Below are positions 43,532 to 55,124 of a DNA stretch of 64,000 nucleotides, one piece after another (position 1 is the first letter of the stretch; the number at the start of each line of letters is the position of its first letter). Below the pieces are notes generated by a model. It did no database searches, had not been told where the DNA came from, and saw only the letters and a program-made list of their open reading frames with translations. The DNA comes from Amycolatopsis nalaikhensis (lineage in GTDB: Bacteria; Actinomycetota; Actinomycetes; Mycobacteriales; Pseudonocardiaceae), in the NCBI RefSeq assembly GCF_030264295.1, contig NZ_CP127173.1, positions 1,433,501-1,497,500 of the forward strand, given 5' to 3'. The translations under genes and the position numbers were made by a program.

Positions 43532-43560
43532 GAAGTTCTCCTTGCGACGGGTCGGGTCGG

Positions 43561-44984
43561 TCATTGCGCCGCGAGCCAGTTGGCGATGCCGCCGACGGTG
43601 TCGGTGCACCCGCCGCAGCCCGTCGTGGCTCGCGTGGCCCGCGCCAGTGCGGGAGTGTCGGTGGCCCCGGCCTTCCAGGCTTCGATCAGCCGGCCCTTGG
43701 TGACGTTGTTGCAGCGGCAGATCACCGCGGCCGCGGGCAGGTCGGCCGGGCTGGCCGCCGGGGTGCTGCCGCTGGGCAGCGCGCGGCCCAGCAGGACGGC
43801 GAGCCGGTCTTCCGGCAGCAGCGTCCCGCGGTCGTGGAACTGGGTGATGGTCGCGGCCGCGTCGGGCAGGCCGAGCAGGATCGCTCCGGTGACGCGGTTT
43901 TCGCGGACGACGAGCTTGCCGTACCGGCCGCCGGTGGGGTCGTTGAAGGTGAGCACCTCGGCGCCGTTGTCGGATGCTTCGAGCTGGGTCTCGCCGAGTG
44001 CGGCGAGGTCGATGCCGCGGGCCTTGAGCCGGGTCACGGCCGTGGTGCCGCGGTAGCGGGCCGCCGCGTTCGTCCCGGTCAGGACGTCGGCGAGGACTTC
44101 GGCCTGTTCCCACGCGGGCTGGATGAGCCCGGCCGGGGCGCCGGGGTGGCGGGCGCAGTCGCCGAGGGCGTGGATGCGGCCGTCGCTGGTGCGCAGGGTG
44201 TCGTCGACGAGAATGCCCATGTCGACGTCCAGCCCGGCGTCGGCGGCCAGGCTCGTCTCGGCGCGGACCCCGGCCGCGACGACGACCAGGTCGGCCGGGA
44301 CGAGGGTGCCGTCGTCGAGCTTGAGCCCGTCGCCCGGGAGGTAGCGGGCGGCGGTGGCGCCGAACTTGAACGTGACGCCCATGTCGCTGAGCTGGCGGGC
44401 CAGCACGTGCCCGGCGGCCGGGTCGAGCTGGCGTTCCATGACGTGCCCGAGCGGGTGCACGACGGTCACCTGGTTGCCCCGCCCGGCCAGCCCGCGGGCG
44501 GCTTCCAGCCCGAGCAGGCCGCCGCCGAGGACGGCTACCGGCGCGCCGAAGCGGGCGGCGTCGAGGATCTTGGCGCAGTCGTCGAGGCTGCGGAAGGCGA
44601 CCACGCCCGGCCCGGCTTCGAGGCCTTCGACCGGCGGGATCCACGGGTTGGCGCCCGTGGCGAGCACCAGGGCGTCGTAGTCCACCGTGGAGCCGTCGGC
44701 CAGCTCGACGCAGCGCTTCTCGCGGTCGATGCGGGCGACGTCGACGCCGAGCCGCAGATCGATGTTGTGGCGGGCGGCCCATTCGTCGTCGTGCAGGCGA
44801 ACGCTCTCGGCGCTCATCCCGCCCGCGACGACGGCCGAGAGCAGCACCCGGTTGTAGGCCGCGTGCTTCTCCGCGCCGAGCACGGTCAGCCGGACGCGTT
44901 CGGCGATCGGGTCGCGGCGGCGGATTTCGTCGGCGAGCCGGGCTCCGGCCATGCCGTAGCCGACGATGACGACTTCACGAGGCT

Positions 44985-44988
<4 letters not shown>
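43561..44988 (-). CDS. FAD-dependent electron-transfer subunit of assimilatory nitrate reductase
   Basis: 475 aa, related to the first half of NirB: FAD site VVIVGYGMAGARLADEI, NAD(P)H site VAVLGGGLLGLEAARGL, and a C-terminal BFD-type 2Fe-2S domain with CRCNNVTKG...CGGC. It probably passes electrons from NAD(P)H to the nitrate reductase encoded just upstream (NasB/NasC-like role). GTG 44988 overlaps the nitrate reductase stop (GTGA). The upstream catalytic subunit lacks its own BFD tail, which fits a two-subunit enzyme. Confidence 0.88.
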
Positions 44989-47033
<2,045 letters not shown>

Positions 47034-47101
47034 GGGCACCTCCTCGGCGTTCGGGGATGCCCTGACGCTAAGGAGGCCTTGTTAACCGGATTCGACCGAA
47101 T

Positions 47102-47117
47102 GTTTCAGGCAGTTGAC
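47102..47117 (-). promoter_or_regulatory. GlnR-like binding site upstream of nitrate operon
   Basis: On the minus strand GTCAA-CTGCCT-GAAAC matches the GlnR half-site pattern GTnAC-n6-GAAAC with one mismatch. It lies 69-84 bp upstream of the nasA start. Actinobacterial nitrate/nitrite operons are classic GlnR targets, so activation under nitrogen limitation is inferred. Confidence 0.6.
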
Positions 47118-47226
47118 ATTACGGCGGGGCGGCCGTCGCCCGGCCGGTGAGATCGGCGTCCACGGAACGGGAGTCCGGAGGTCAGCGGGGCGGAACCGGA
47201 GATGACGCGCGATCTTGCGACCTCGG

Positions 47227-48024
47227 TCACAGAATGCCGGACACCTCGCTCGCGGCGGCGCGCAGGCCGTCGAGCGAAGCTTGGGTGGACCGCGGGTTGA
47301 GCGCGTTGCCCGCGAGGCGGAACAGCACCGCGCGCAGCAGCAGCTGCGGCCACTCCGGCAGGTGCGCCCAGCGTTCGAGCAGCGCCCGGGTGGCCCCGCC
47401 CCACGCGAGCGCGTCGACCGCGACGATCGCCGCGCCGTACTCGCCCGGGCGGTAGTAGGGGACGAAGTCGACGAGGCCCGGGGCCGCGTCGCCGTCGAAC
47501 AGCAGGCCCGCCAGCAGTTCGCCGTGCGCCACCTGGTGCGGGAGCTTGATGGGGCGGCGCGAGCCGGCGAGGACCTCGAACCAGCGGCCGCCCTTGGTTT
47601 CTTCGAGGGGGACTTCGAGCTCTTCCCAGGCGACGCGGTCGGCGACGGCGTCGAGGTCCTGGCGGGCGGCGAGGAAGTCCGGCCGGGGCAGGCCGAGGGT
47701 GGCCCGGTGCAGCTTCACGGCGGCGAGGACCGACTCGTCACCGCGGTGCTCCGGCGTGCCGCTCACGAACCGGGAGGCCGTCCAGCCGCCGACGATCCAG
47801 CGGCCGTCGGTCGAGCGGACCGGCTTCGCGACGCGCAGGCCCGGCTCGTCGACGTAGTCGAGGGCGCGGGCGGTCCAGAGGGTCTCGGCCTTGTCGACGA
47901 CCGGCTTGAAGACGAGGTCGCCGCAGCGCCAGGCCGTCGAGTCCGGTAACGGCTCGGTGGTGTCGGCATCGCCGCCGAAGGCCCCGCAGACGCGGGCCGG
48001 AGGTCTTTCGAGGGTTGACCGCAC
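47227..48024 (-). CDS. TIGR02569 family protein (phosphotransferase-like fold)
   Basis: 265 aa actinobacterial protein matching TIGR02569 (Mtb Rv3205c position, next to moeZ). It resembles aminoglycoside-phosphotransferase-type kinases: HGELLAGLLFDG at about 165 corresponds to HGDLxxGN, with Glu in place of catalytic Asp, followed by APGLVDFVPYYRPGEYG as the DFG-like segment. Kinase activity is doubtful. GTG 48024 without a visible ribosome site. Function unknown. Confidence 0.85.
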   Translation of the reverse strand: MRSTLERPPARVCGAFGGDADTTEPLPDSTAWRCGDLVFKPVVDKAETLWTARALDYVDEPGLRVAKPVRSTDGRWIVGGWTASRFVSGTPEHRGDESVLAAVKLHRATLGLPRPDFLAARQDLDAVADRVAWEELEVPLEETKGGRWFEVLAGSRRPIKLPHQVAHGELLAGLLFDGDAAPGLVDFVPYYRPGEYGAAIVAVDALAWGGATRALLERWAHLPEWPQLLLRAVLFRLAGNALNPRSTQASLDGLRAAASEVSGIL

Positions 48025-48106
48025 GGGTCGTGACGTTACCCGGCCGGGTGGTCCACGATCGAGAAGACGCGCTGGTCACGCAGTGTTTTAGGAGTCGGAC
48101 GAAACG

Positions 48107-48157
48107 CCGTGAGGGGCACCTTCACGGCGGTGAAAGCCGGGAAGGTGCCCCTCACGG
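48107..48157. terminator. Strong hairpin at the 3' end of moeZ
   Basis: CCGTGAGGGGCACCTTC (48107-48123) pairs perfectly with GAAGGTGCCCCTCACGG (48141-48157), a 17-bp stem with a 17-nt loop, 8 bp after the moeZ stop. No U-tract, as usual for GC-rich actinobacteria. Confidence 0.8.
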
Positions 48158-48165
48158 GACAACGA

Positions 48166-49341
48166 TCAGTAGGTCGGCAGGCTCGGGTCGATCTGGCGCG
48201 CCCAGGCGAGCACGCCGCCGCCGAGGTGCGTCGCGTCCTTGAACCCGGCCGCGTGCAGCGCGGCGAGGGCCTCGGCCGAACGGGCACCCGACTTGCAGTG
48301 CAGGACGATCGGCTTGTCCTGCGGCAGCTCGGCCAGCGCCTCGCCCGACAGGATCCGGTCCTTCGGGATCAGCGTCGCGCCCTTGATGTTGACGATCTCG
48401 TACTCGTGCGGCTCGCGGACGTCGATCAGGGCGAAGTTGTCGCCGTTGTCGAACTTGGCCTTGAGCTCGGCGGGCGTGATCGTGCTGCCCGACGCGGCCT
48501 GCGCGGCCTCGTCGGAAACCACACCGCAGAACGCCTCGTAGTCGATCAGCTCGGTGATCTTCGGCGTCTCCGGGTCCTTGCGGATCTTGACCTCGCGGTA
48601 CTTCATCTCCAGCGCGTCGTAGCTGATCAGGCGGCCGAGCAGCGGCTCGCCGATGCCGGTGATGAGCTTGATCGCCTCGGTCACCATGATCGAGCCGATG
48701 GACGCGCACAGCACGCCCAGCACGCCACCCTCGGCGCAGGAGGGGACCATGCCGGGAGGCGGCGGCTCCGGGTAGAGGTCGCGGTAGTTGAGGCCCTTGC
48801 CGTTCGGCGCGTCCTCCCAGAAGACGCTGACCTGGCCCTCGAACCGGAAGATCGAGCCCCAGACATAGGGCTTGCCGAGGATCACTGCGGCGTCGTTCAC
48901 CAGGTAGCGGGTGGCGAAGTTGTCGGTGCCGTCGAGGATCAGGTCGTACTGCTCGAAGATCTCGAGCGCGTTCGACGAGTCCAGCCGGTCGGTGTGCAGG
49001 TGCACCTTGACCAGCGGGTTGATCTCGGCGATCGACTCCTGCGCGGACGCGGCCTTGAGCTTGCCGACGTCGGACTGACCGTGGATGACCTGGCGCTGCA
49101 GGTTCGACTCGTCCACGACGTCGAAGTCGATGATGCCGAGCGTGCCGACCCCGGCCGCGGCCAGGTACAGCAACGCGGGGCTGCCGAGGCCGCCGGCCCC
49201 GATCACCAGGACCTTCGCGTTCTTCAGCCGCTTCTGCCCGGTCACCCCGACGTCCGGGATGATCAGGTGACGGCTGTACCGGGCCACCTCGTCCTTGGTG
49301 AGCTCGGCAGCCGGCTCGACGAGCGGCGGCAGTGCTGACAT
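48166..49341 (-). CDS. moeZ: Adenylyltransferase/sulfurtransferase MoeZ (MoeB-rhodanese fusion)
   Basis: 391 aa. N-terminal ThiF/MoeB E1-like domain with ATP site VIGAGGLGSPALLYLAAAG, DFDVVDESNLQRQV and SCAEGGVLGVL. C-terminal rhodanese domain (about 290-391) with active-site CKSGARS. It adenylates and sulfurates the C-termini of ubiquitin-like sulfur carriers (MoaD, CysO, ThiS types) for molybdopterin, cysteine or thiamine synthesis. It can serve the molybdenum cofactor of the nearby nitrate reductase, though it belongs to the conserved Rv3206c-like block. GGAGG before ATG 49341 decides the start over 49353. Confidence 0.95.
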   Translation of the reverse strand: MSALPPLVEPAAELTKDEVARYSRHLIIPDVGVTGQKRLKNAKVLVIGAGGLGSPALLYLAAAGVGTLGIIDFDVVDESNLQRQVIHGQSDVGKLKAASAQESIAEINPLVKVHLHTDRLDSSNALEIFEQYDLILDGTDNFATRYLVNDAAVILGKPYVWGSIFRFEGQVSVFWEDAPNGKGLNYRDLYPEPPPPGMVPSCAEGGVLGVLCASIGSIMVTEAIKLITGIGEPLLGRLISYDALEMKYREVKIRKDPETPKITELIDYEAFCGVVSDEAAQAASGSTITPAELKAKFDNGDNFALIDVREPHEYEIVNIKGATLIPKDRILSGEALAELPQDKPIVLHCKSGARSAEALAALHAAGFKDATHLGGGVLAWARQIDPSLPTY

Positions 49342-49433
49342 CGGGTCCTCCATCTCGCGCGGATCGCGTCCATCCCACTATGCACAACGCGCGCAGGCAA
49401 ATATGCCTTCCCTCGTCCAGATGATGGGACGCG

Positions 49434-50594
49434 CTACTGCTTCGGAGTGGGGTTCGGCCAGGCGTTCGGCACGCAGACACGGCCGTCCTTGGCCACCTTG
49501 CCCTTGTCGCCGCCGGGGATGTCGTTGAGCATCGAGACGTAGTCGTCGGCGACGCCGAAGGACTGCTGCATCATCACCGGCGCCGGCTGGCCGTTGCCGC
49601 CGCAGCCGACGTGCTGGTTGCCCAGGGCGTGCCCGACCTCGTGGTTGATGGCGTACTGGCGGTACGCGGTCATGTCCGCGCCGAACGCCTTCGCGCCGCG
49701 CACCCAGCGGGCCAGGTTGATCAGCACGCGGCCCATGCTCTTGCGGTAGCAGGACGCCTCGAAGGTGATCTGGAAGCCGCAGGCGTCGGCGCGGTGCGTG
49801 GTGTCCGGTGTGGTGAGACTCACCCGGAACGACGGGTTGGGGAAGTTGGCGTCGACGCGCTGCAGCGCGATCTTGCCGTCCCACGTCCAGCTCTTGGGAT
49901 CCGACAGCGTGCCCTGGACGGCGCTCGCGAAGGCGTCGTCACCCGCGTAGCTCGCCGGGTCGATGCCGTCCTCGACCTCGACGGTGTAGGTGTACAGCTT
50001 CCCGGTGCCGACCTTCGGGCCGCTGCCCGGCACGACGTGCCACGTGCCCTTGCCGGTCTGCGTGAACGGGCTGCCGGTGGGCAGGTCGGCGGTCGGCACG
50101 TCGAGCTTGACCGGCGTCGCCGGGTTCTCCGGGATGCCCTGCTCGCCGTTGCCGTCGATGGCGCCGCCGGAGGAGTCGCCGCCCGCGGACTCGACGCTCG
50201 TCCCGGTGCCCTCCTCGGCGATCGGCTGGGCCGGGCTGTTGGCCGTGTTGACCACGACGAGCACGGTCAGCACGACGAGGATCGGCAGGGCGTAGACGCG
50301 CCAGCCGTAGGTCTTGGTCAGCTTCGCGAGCCCGGACTTCGGGGGCTCCGGCTTCGCCTGCCGGGCTTCCTGGTGCGGCTTCCAGGAGGCGCTCAGCGGT
50401 TCGGCGCTCGTCCGGCGGGTGCCCGGCCGGTAGCGGTCCTCGCCGATGCGCTGGGCGGGCTGCTTCGACGGCCGGTACTGCCCGGTGCGCGGGGACTCTT
50501 CGGGCTCCGGGGCGCCGTGCGGCACGCGGCGGGCCGACGCGCGGTGGGGAGCCCGCCGATCTTCGCCTCGCGCGTCCTGCTTCACCCGGTCCAC
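49434..50594 (-). CDS. DUF3152 membrane-anchored metzincin-like protein
   Basis: About 386 aa. Charged cytosolic N-terminus, one helix (YALPILVVLTVLVVVNTANSP, about residue 110), Gly/Ser linker, then a DUF3152 domain outside the cell with zinc-peptidase motif HEVGHALGNQHVGC and Met-containing VMMQQSFG behind it. Predicted metallopeptidase, substrate unknown. Counterpart of Mtb Rv3207c. The start is uncertain: GTG 50594 is used, and other GTGs lie nearby (50585, and upstream in frame). Confidence 0.83.
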   Translation of the reverse strand: MDRVKQDARGEDRRAPHRASARRVPHGAPEPEESPRTGQYRPSKQPAQRIGEDRYRPGTRRTSAEPLSASWKPHQEARQAKPEPPKSGLAKLTKTYGWRVYALPILVVLTVLVVVNTANSPAQPIAEEGTGTSVESAGGDSSGGAIDGNGEQGIPENPATPVKLDVPTADLPTGSPFTQTGKGTWHVVPGSGPKVGTGKLYTYTVEVEDGIDPASYAGDDAFASAVQGTLSDPKSWTWDGKIALQRVDANFPNPSFRVSLTTPDTTHRADACGFQITFEASCYRKSMGRVLINLARWVRGAKAFGADMTAYRQYAINHEVGHALGNQHVGCGGNGQPAPVMMQQSFGVADDYVSMLNDIPGGDKGKVAKDGRVCVPNAWPNPTPKQ

Positions 50595-50674
50595 CGCACC
50601 AGGGTGCCACAGCGCCACCGAACCGTTATCGGCGACTGGCGCACCACCCGGGGATTTGTTGTCACCCGATCGGA

Positions 50675-51652
50675 CTACCAGGTGCCCGCTTCGACGTGCT
50701 CCCACATGCCCAGGACGGCCTTCGCGACGACGACCGGACGTTCCATCTGGGCGACGTGGCCGGTGCGCGGGAGCACGAGCAGCCGGGCCCGCGGCAGCGC
50801 CCGCGCGGTCCGCACGGCCCGCCGCACCGAGATGACGCGGTCGTCACGGCCCCACACCACCAGCGTCGGTGCCCGCACGCGCGGCGCGGTGGCCCACAGC
50901 GACGCCTTCCCGAGCGTCGACCAGGCCCGGAAGATGGCGAAGGTGCTGCGCGCGAGCGCCGGCGCGGCCCAATCGAACCCGGCGCGGGCGCCGTGCTCCT
51001 CGGCCAGCTCGTCGAGCCTGCTCTCCGGGAACCGCGACGGGTCGGCGAAGCACAGCTTGATCACCTGCATGGCCCGTTCCCGCGGGCCGAGCGCGGCCAG
51101 CTGCGCCCGCACCCGGGCGCCGACCAGCGGCAGGTAGGCCAGCGCCATCCGCGGGTCGGAGAGGCGGCGCGGGTCGAGCCGCCGGTCCGGGACCGCCGGG
51201 GAGATGAGCGTGAGCGTCTTCACGAGTTCGGGTCGCCGCGCGGCGACCAGCAGCGCGATGGCGCCGCCCATCGAGTTGCCGAGCAGGTGGACGGGCGCGC
51301 CGACGTCCTCGATGTGCCGCGCGACGACCTCCGCGTGGGCCTGGAGGCTGAAGTCGAAGCCCTCCTCGGGCTCGGAGTAGCCGAAGCCGGGCAGGTCGGG
51401 GGCGGTGCCCCCGGCGACCGGCGCGAGCAGCGCGGCCAGGTCGGTCCAGTTCGTCGAGGACCCGCCGAGGCCGTGGACGTACACCGCGGGCACGCCGTCG
51501 GGACCCGGCGTGCGGCGGACGTGCAGCCGGGCGGTGCCGACCTCTTCGAAGTTCGCCGGCCACGGCGGGACCACCGGCTCGAGGGACGGCAATTCCCTGG
51601 TCGAAAGGGGCACGTGCGTCAGCGGCGCCCGCGCGGTCGCGGCGGTGTTCAC
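50675..51652 (-). CDS. Alpha/beta hydrolase
   Basis: 325-aa hydrolase: oxyanion region YVHGLGGSSTNWTD, nucleophile elbow GNSMGG, Asp in VVWGRDDRVI and His in RTGHVAQMERP, so the triad is complete. Substrate unknown. GTG 51652 (VNTAATARAP) is preferred; ATG 51688 would fall in the likely promoter of this gene. Divergent from the TetR gene at 51766, which may control it. Confidence 0.85.
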   Translation of the reverse strand: MNTAATARAPLTHVPLSTRELPSLEPVVPPWPANFEEVGTARLHVRRTPGPDGVPAVYVHGLGGSSTNWTDLAALLAPVAGGTAPDLPGFGYSEPEEGFDFSLQAHAEVVARHIEDVGAPVHLLGNSMGGAIALLVAARRPELVKTLTLISPAVPDRRLDPRRLSDPRMALAYLPLVGARVRAQLAALGPRERAMQVIKLCFADPSRFPESRLDELAEEHGARAGFDWAAPALARSTFAIFRAWSTLGKASLWATAPRVRAPTLVVWGRDDRVISVRRAVRTARALPRARLLVLPRTGHVAQMERPVVVAKAVLGMWEHVEAGTW

Positions 51653-51765
51653 GAACCCAGGATGCCCGACCCGTGGCAAGGCATACATACCGGCGAGTAA
51701 TCTTCAGGTCGACTTCACGCGGTGGCGAACCCGCCCGTCGAAGGGCCGAGGACGGGAGGAAGAGC

Positions 51766-52392
51766 ATGACGGAGATGACGCGGCTGCAGCAACGTGGGGT
51801 GCGGCTGCCCCGGACGGAGCGCCGGGCCCAGCTCCTCGCCGCGGCGCAGCGGGTCTTCGCCGAGAACGGCTACCACGCCGCCGCGATGGACGAGATCGCC
51901 GAGGTCGCCGGCGTCTCGAAGCCCGTGCTGTACCAGCACTTCCCCGGCAAGCTCGATCTGTACATCGCGCTGCTGGAGAGCCACGTCGACGAGCTGGTCA
52001 AGCGCGTGCAGAACGCGCTGGACTCGACGACGGAGAACAAGCAGCGCGTCCCGGCGACGGTCGGCGCGTTCTTCGACTTCGTCAGCAACGACGCGGGCGC
52101 GTTCCGGATGGTGTTCGAGTCCGACCTGCGCGGCGAGCCGGCGGTCCAGGAAGCGGTCGACCGGGCGACGTCGGCGAGCGTGGACGCGATCACCGAGACG
52201 ATCACGGCGGACGCGGGCCTCGACGAGGACAAGGCGCGGCTGCTGGCGGTCGGGCTGGTCGGGATGAGCCAGGTGAGCGCCCGGTTCTGGCTGCAGCACC
52301 ACCAGTCGATGAGCCAGGAGGAAGCAGTGGCCCTGACGGCCAACCTGGCCTGGCGAGGCATCGGCGGCGGCTTCCCCCTCAAGGACGCCTGA
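51766..52392 (+). CDS. TetR/AcrR-family regulator (Rv3208-like)
   Basis: 208 aa. HTH: RRAQLLAAAQRVFAENGYHAAAMDEIAEVAGVSKPVLYQHFPGKLDLYIALL, preceded by RLQQRGVRLPRTE as in the mycobacterial orthologue Rv3208. C-terminal domain helical with no clear ligand motif. GGGAGG before ATG 51766. Divergent from an alpha/beta hydrolase gene. Ends 2 bp before a 91-bp repeat. Confidence 0.9.
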   Translation: MTEMTRLQQRGVRLPRTERRAQLLAAAQRVFAENGYHAAAMDEIAEVAGVSKPVLYQHFPGKLDLYIALLESHVDELVKRVQNALDSTTENKQRVPATVGAFFDFVSNDAGAFRMVFESDLRGEPAVQEAVDRATSASVDAITETITADAGLDEDKARLLAVGLVGMSQVSARFWLQHHQSMSQEEAVALTANLAWRGIGGGFPLKDA

Positions 52393-52394
52393 CC

Positions 52395-52485
52395 CAAGCG
52401 CCCCAATGTGGCCTTCGGTGCGTCAGACGCACCCAAGGCGGCCTTCGGTGCGTGAGACGCAACCAAGGCCGCCTTGGGGCGCTTG
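52395..52485. repeat. 91-bp intergenic repeat element, copy 4
   Basis: It starts CAAGCGCCCCAA 2 bp after the TetR stop and ends TTGGGGCGCTTG immediately against the stop codon of the convergent hydrolase (52486). Contains GCGTCAGACGC, AAGGCGGCCTT and AAGGCCGCCTT palindromes at 30-bp spacing. It differs from copy 1 at only a few positions. Confidence 0.9.
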
Positions 52486-53394
52486 TCAGCGAGCGGCCGT
52501 GCGGACCAGCGCGCTGATGCGGCGGGCCACCTCGTACGGGCGCTCCTGCGGGAGCATGTGGCCTGCGCCGGGGTAGCGGACGAACTCCGCGTGCGGCAGC
52601 TCGTCCGCGATCACCTTCGCGTGCGCCAACGGGCACAGCCGGTCCTTCTCCCCCGCCAGCACCACCGACGGGACGTCGCACAGCGCGCCCAGCCCGCCCA
52701 CTCCGCGGTGGGACGCGATCGCGTCGAGGAACATGCCCGCGCTCGCCGGGTGCGCCGCCAGCAGCTGCTCGACGACGCTGTCCACCTGCTCGCGTCCCGG
52801 CCGGTTCCCGAACACCAGGCGACGCGCTCCGGAGCGGACCATCCCCGGCCGCAGCCGCAGGGTGTCCGACCGCAGCCCGGCCAGCAGTCGGGCCAGCTTC
52901 GGCTCGAAACGCGTCACGCTCCGGCCGACCAGTCCGGGGAAGCCGAGCGTCAGCTTGTCCATGTCGCCGGACGACGTCGCCACGAACGCCGCGCCCGCCA
53001 GCCGTTCGCGGACCAGCGACGGGTGCCGTTCGGCGAGCACCATCAGCGTCATGCCGCCCATCGAGTGCCCGGCCAGCACCACCGGTCCGGACGGCACCCG
53101 CGAAGCGATGAGCTCGGCGAGGTCGTCGGCCAGCCGGGCGATCGTCGCCGCGCCGGGGCGAGCCTGCGCCGAGCCGCCGTGGCCGCGCAGGTCGTAGCGC
53201 AGCACGCGGACGCCGGGGTCGAGGTGCGGCACGACGAAGTCCCACGTGCGGTGGTCCTGCGTCCAGCCGTGCACCAGCACCAGCGTCACCGCGGAGTCGG
53301 CCGGGCCGGTTTGCGAGACGTGCAGGGCGGCGCCGTCGCTCGCGACGAACCGGTGCTCGATCGAGGGGTCGCGCAGCCGCGACGCGGTGGTCAT
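52486..53394 (-). CDS. Alpha/beta hydrolase linked to a diiron oxygenase
   Basis: 302 aa: VLVHGWTQDHRTWDFV, nucleophile elbow AGHSMGGMTLMV, Asp in VLAGEKDRLCP, His in YPGAGHMLPQERP. Lipase/esterase or epoxide-hydrolase-like; substrate unknown. ATG 53394 overlaps the stop of the AurF-like gene (ATGA), so both enzymes are made together and probably act on the same substrate under control of the divergent TetR. Confidence 0.88.
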   Translation of the reverse strand: MTTASRLRDPSIEHRFVASDGAALHVSQTGPADSAVTLVLVHGWTQDHRTWDFVVPHLDPGVRVLRYDLRGHGGSAQARPGAATIARLADDLAELIASRVPSGPVVLAGHSMGGMTLMVLAERHPSLVRERLAGAAFVATSSGDMDKLTLGFPGLVGRSVTRFEPKLARLLAGLRSDTLRLRPGMVRSGARRLVFGNRPGREQVDSVVEQLLAAHPASAGMFLDAIASHRGVGGLGALCDVPSVVLAGEKDRLCPLAHAKVIADELPHAEFVRYPGAGHMLPQERPYEVARRISALVRTAAR

Positions 53395-54299
53395 CGGCCC
53401 GCCGGGAGCAGGAACGACTTGCGCCAGAAGAACTTCCCGGGCAGCCCGACCAGCCCGGACTCTTCGAGGAACGGCATGATCTTCTCCCCGGCCCAGGCGA
53501 TCGTCCCGTGCCAGTTCGGGTTGTTCAGCGCCGCTTCGACGCCGTCGCGCGGCCGGATGCCGACCGCCTTGTAGACGTTGGGGTTGATGAACGCCCGCGT
53601 CACGAAGTACGAGATGAGCGCGATGATGAACTGCTGGTAGGCGATCTCGGCCTTCGACAGCTTCGCCATCCCGCGCGTGACCTCTTCGCGCGCGAAGGTG
53701 ACGTGCCGGGCCTCTTCGAGGACGTGGATCCGGTTGACCATCCGGACCAGCGGCTGGATGCCTTCGTCGTTCATCTGCTCGCGCTGCAGCCGATCCAGCA
53801 CTTCCTCGGCGACCAGGATCGCGCCGTAGCGGGCCGGGCCGTAGGAGATCGTCGGCATGAGTTTCGCGAGGCGGCGCAGCCACGGCACCGGGCCGTAGGC
53901 GGGGCAGCCGATCCGCGCCGCCATCCGCGCGAACATCGTCGAGTGGCGGCATTCGTCGGCGATCTCGGTGAGCGCGAACTGGGCGTGCGCGGACGTCGGG
54001 TCCTCTTCGTAGACCTCCTTGAGCAGCATCTGCATCAGGAGGATCTCGAACCACAGCCCGGTCGTCGCGATGCTCGCGATCTCGTGCTTGCCCAGCTCGA
54101 CACGCTGCTCGGGGGTCAGCTTCTCCCAGAGTTCGGTGCCGTAGAGCGAGGAGCGCTCTTCGAGGATGTAGCGCTTGCCCTCGACCAGCGGCGCGGTCCA
54201 GTCGATGTCGACGTCGGGGTCGTAGAACTTGTTCGCCGACGACTTCAGCAGCCGGTCCGCGGTCTTCTCGCGATCCGTTTCCTTCAGCGTCCGCGTCAT
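53391..54299 (-). CDS. AurF-like diiron oxygenase
   Basis: 302 aa of the AurF (p-aminobenzoate N-oxygenase) family. Carboxylate/His ligands are seen in EIASIATTGLWFEILLMQ, EIADECRHSTMF and LEEARHVTFAREE (ExxH-type pairs). The family oxidises amines or other substrates with O2 at a diiron site. GGAAGGGG precedes ATG 54299. The divergent TetR gene and palindromic operator imply induction by a small molecule. Substrate unknown; it is not in an antibiotic cluster here. Confidence 0.88.
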   Translation of the reverse strand: MTRTLKETDREKTADRLLKSSANKFYDPDVDIDWTAPLVEGKRYILEERSSLYGTELWEKLTPEQRVELGKHEIASIATTGLWFEILLMQMLLKEVYEEDPTSAHAQFALTEIADECRHSTMFARMAARIGCPAYGPVPWLRRLAKLMPTISYGPARYGAILVAEEVLDRLQREQMNDEGIQPLVRMVNRIHVLEEARHVTFAREEVTRGMAKLSKAEIAYQQFIIALISYFVTRAFINPNVYKAVGIRPRDGVEAALNNPNWHGTIAWAGEKIMPFLEESGLVGLPGKFFWRKSFLLPAGR

Positions 54300-54329
54300 T
54301 GCCGACACCCCTTCCGCAACATGTAACTT

Positions 54330-54346
54330 GAGGTAACAGTTACCTC
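54330..54346. promoter_or_regulatory. TetR operator in the divergent promoter
   Basis: GAGGTAACAGTTACCTC is a perfect 17-bp palindrome centred between the AurF-like and TetR genes. On the plus strand it lies between TTGAGG (54328) and TAGCAT (54350), 16 bp apart, a plausible promoter whose start would be near 54362. It should control both directions. Confidence 0.8.
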
Positions 54347-54362
54347 TGGTAGCATGAGGCTC

Positions 54363-55124
54363 GTGATCGAACGTGTCAAGCGCTCCGGCAAGCAGTCCAA
54401 GTCCTCGTCGCGCGACGAGGAGGCGACCGGCGACGCCCGCCGCGACCGCTGGCGCAAGCACCGGATCGCCCGGCGCAAGGAGTTCGTCGAGGCCGCGCTG
54501 CGGGCCCTCGACACGCACGGGCCGGACCTCGGCATGGAGGACGTCGCCGCGGAGGCCGGCGTCACGAAACCGGTGCTGTACCGGCACTTCGACGACAAGG
54601 CCGACCTCTACGTGGCGCTCGGCCAGCGCGGCACGGAGATCCTCTTCGAGCGGCTGATCCCGGCGATCAACGCCGAGCTGGCGCCGGTCCCGCGGATCCG
54701 GATGGCCCTCGACGCGTTCTTCACGGTGATCGAGGAGCACCCGAACCTGTACCGGCTGCTGGCGCATGGGCGCCCGGAGAAGCCGGTCTCCTCGGACGTC
54801 GTCGCCGAGGACAAGGAGCTGATCGCGACGGCGCTGACGGCGCTGCTCGGCGACTACATGCGGATGTTCAACATGGACTCCGGCGCGGCCGAGCCGTGGG
54901 CGCACGGCATCGTCGGCATGGTCCAGAACACCGGCGAGTGGTGGCTGGACCGCCGCTCGATGGGCCGCGACGCGGTCGTCGAGTACCTGACGCAGATCAT
55001 CTGGGCGGCCATCGACGGCCTGACCCGCCAGAACGGCGTGGTCATCGACCCGAACCAGCCCCTGGAAGCCAACAAGGTGGTCCAGCTGGGCCGCGCTTCG
55101 CAGTCGTTGGAGGAAACGTCATGA
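54363..55124 (+). CDS. TetR/AcrR-family regulator of the AurF-hydrolase module
   Basis: 253 aa. Basic N-terminal arm (VIERVKRSGKQSKSSSRDEE), HTH ARRKEFVEAALRALDTHGPDLGMEDVAAEAGVTKPVLYRHFDDKADLYVAL, C-terminal domain with QNTGEWWLDRRSMGRDAVVEYLTQIIW. GTG 54363 is chosen because the predicted promoter puts transcription start there (leaderless); ATG 54354 would lie in the -10 box. It overlaps the DUF4873 gene (ATGA). Confidence 0.85.
   Translation: MIERVKRSGKQSKSSSRDEEATGDARRDRWRKHRIARRKEFVEAALRALDTHGPDLGMEDVAAEAGVTKPVLYRHFDDKADLYVALGQRGTEILFERLIPAINAELAPVPRIRMALDAFFTVIEEHPNLYRLLAHGRPEKPVSSDVVAEDKELIATALTALLGDYMRMFNMDSGAAEPWAHGIVGMVQNTGEWWLDRRSMGRDAVVEYLTQIIWAAIDGLTRQNGVVIDPNQPLEANKVVQLGRASQSLEETS

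Noticed and set aside
42173..44782. Extension of NarK upstream to an 869-residue protein
   Set aside because: The extra N-terminal part is Arg/Pro-rich and antisense-like to nothing natural, and lies inside the flavoprotein gene in another frame.
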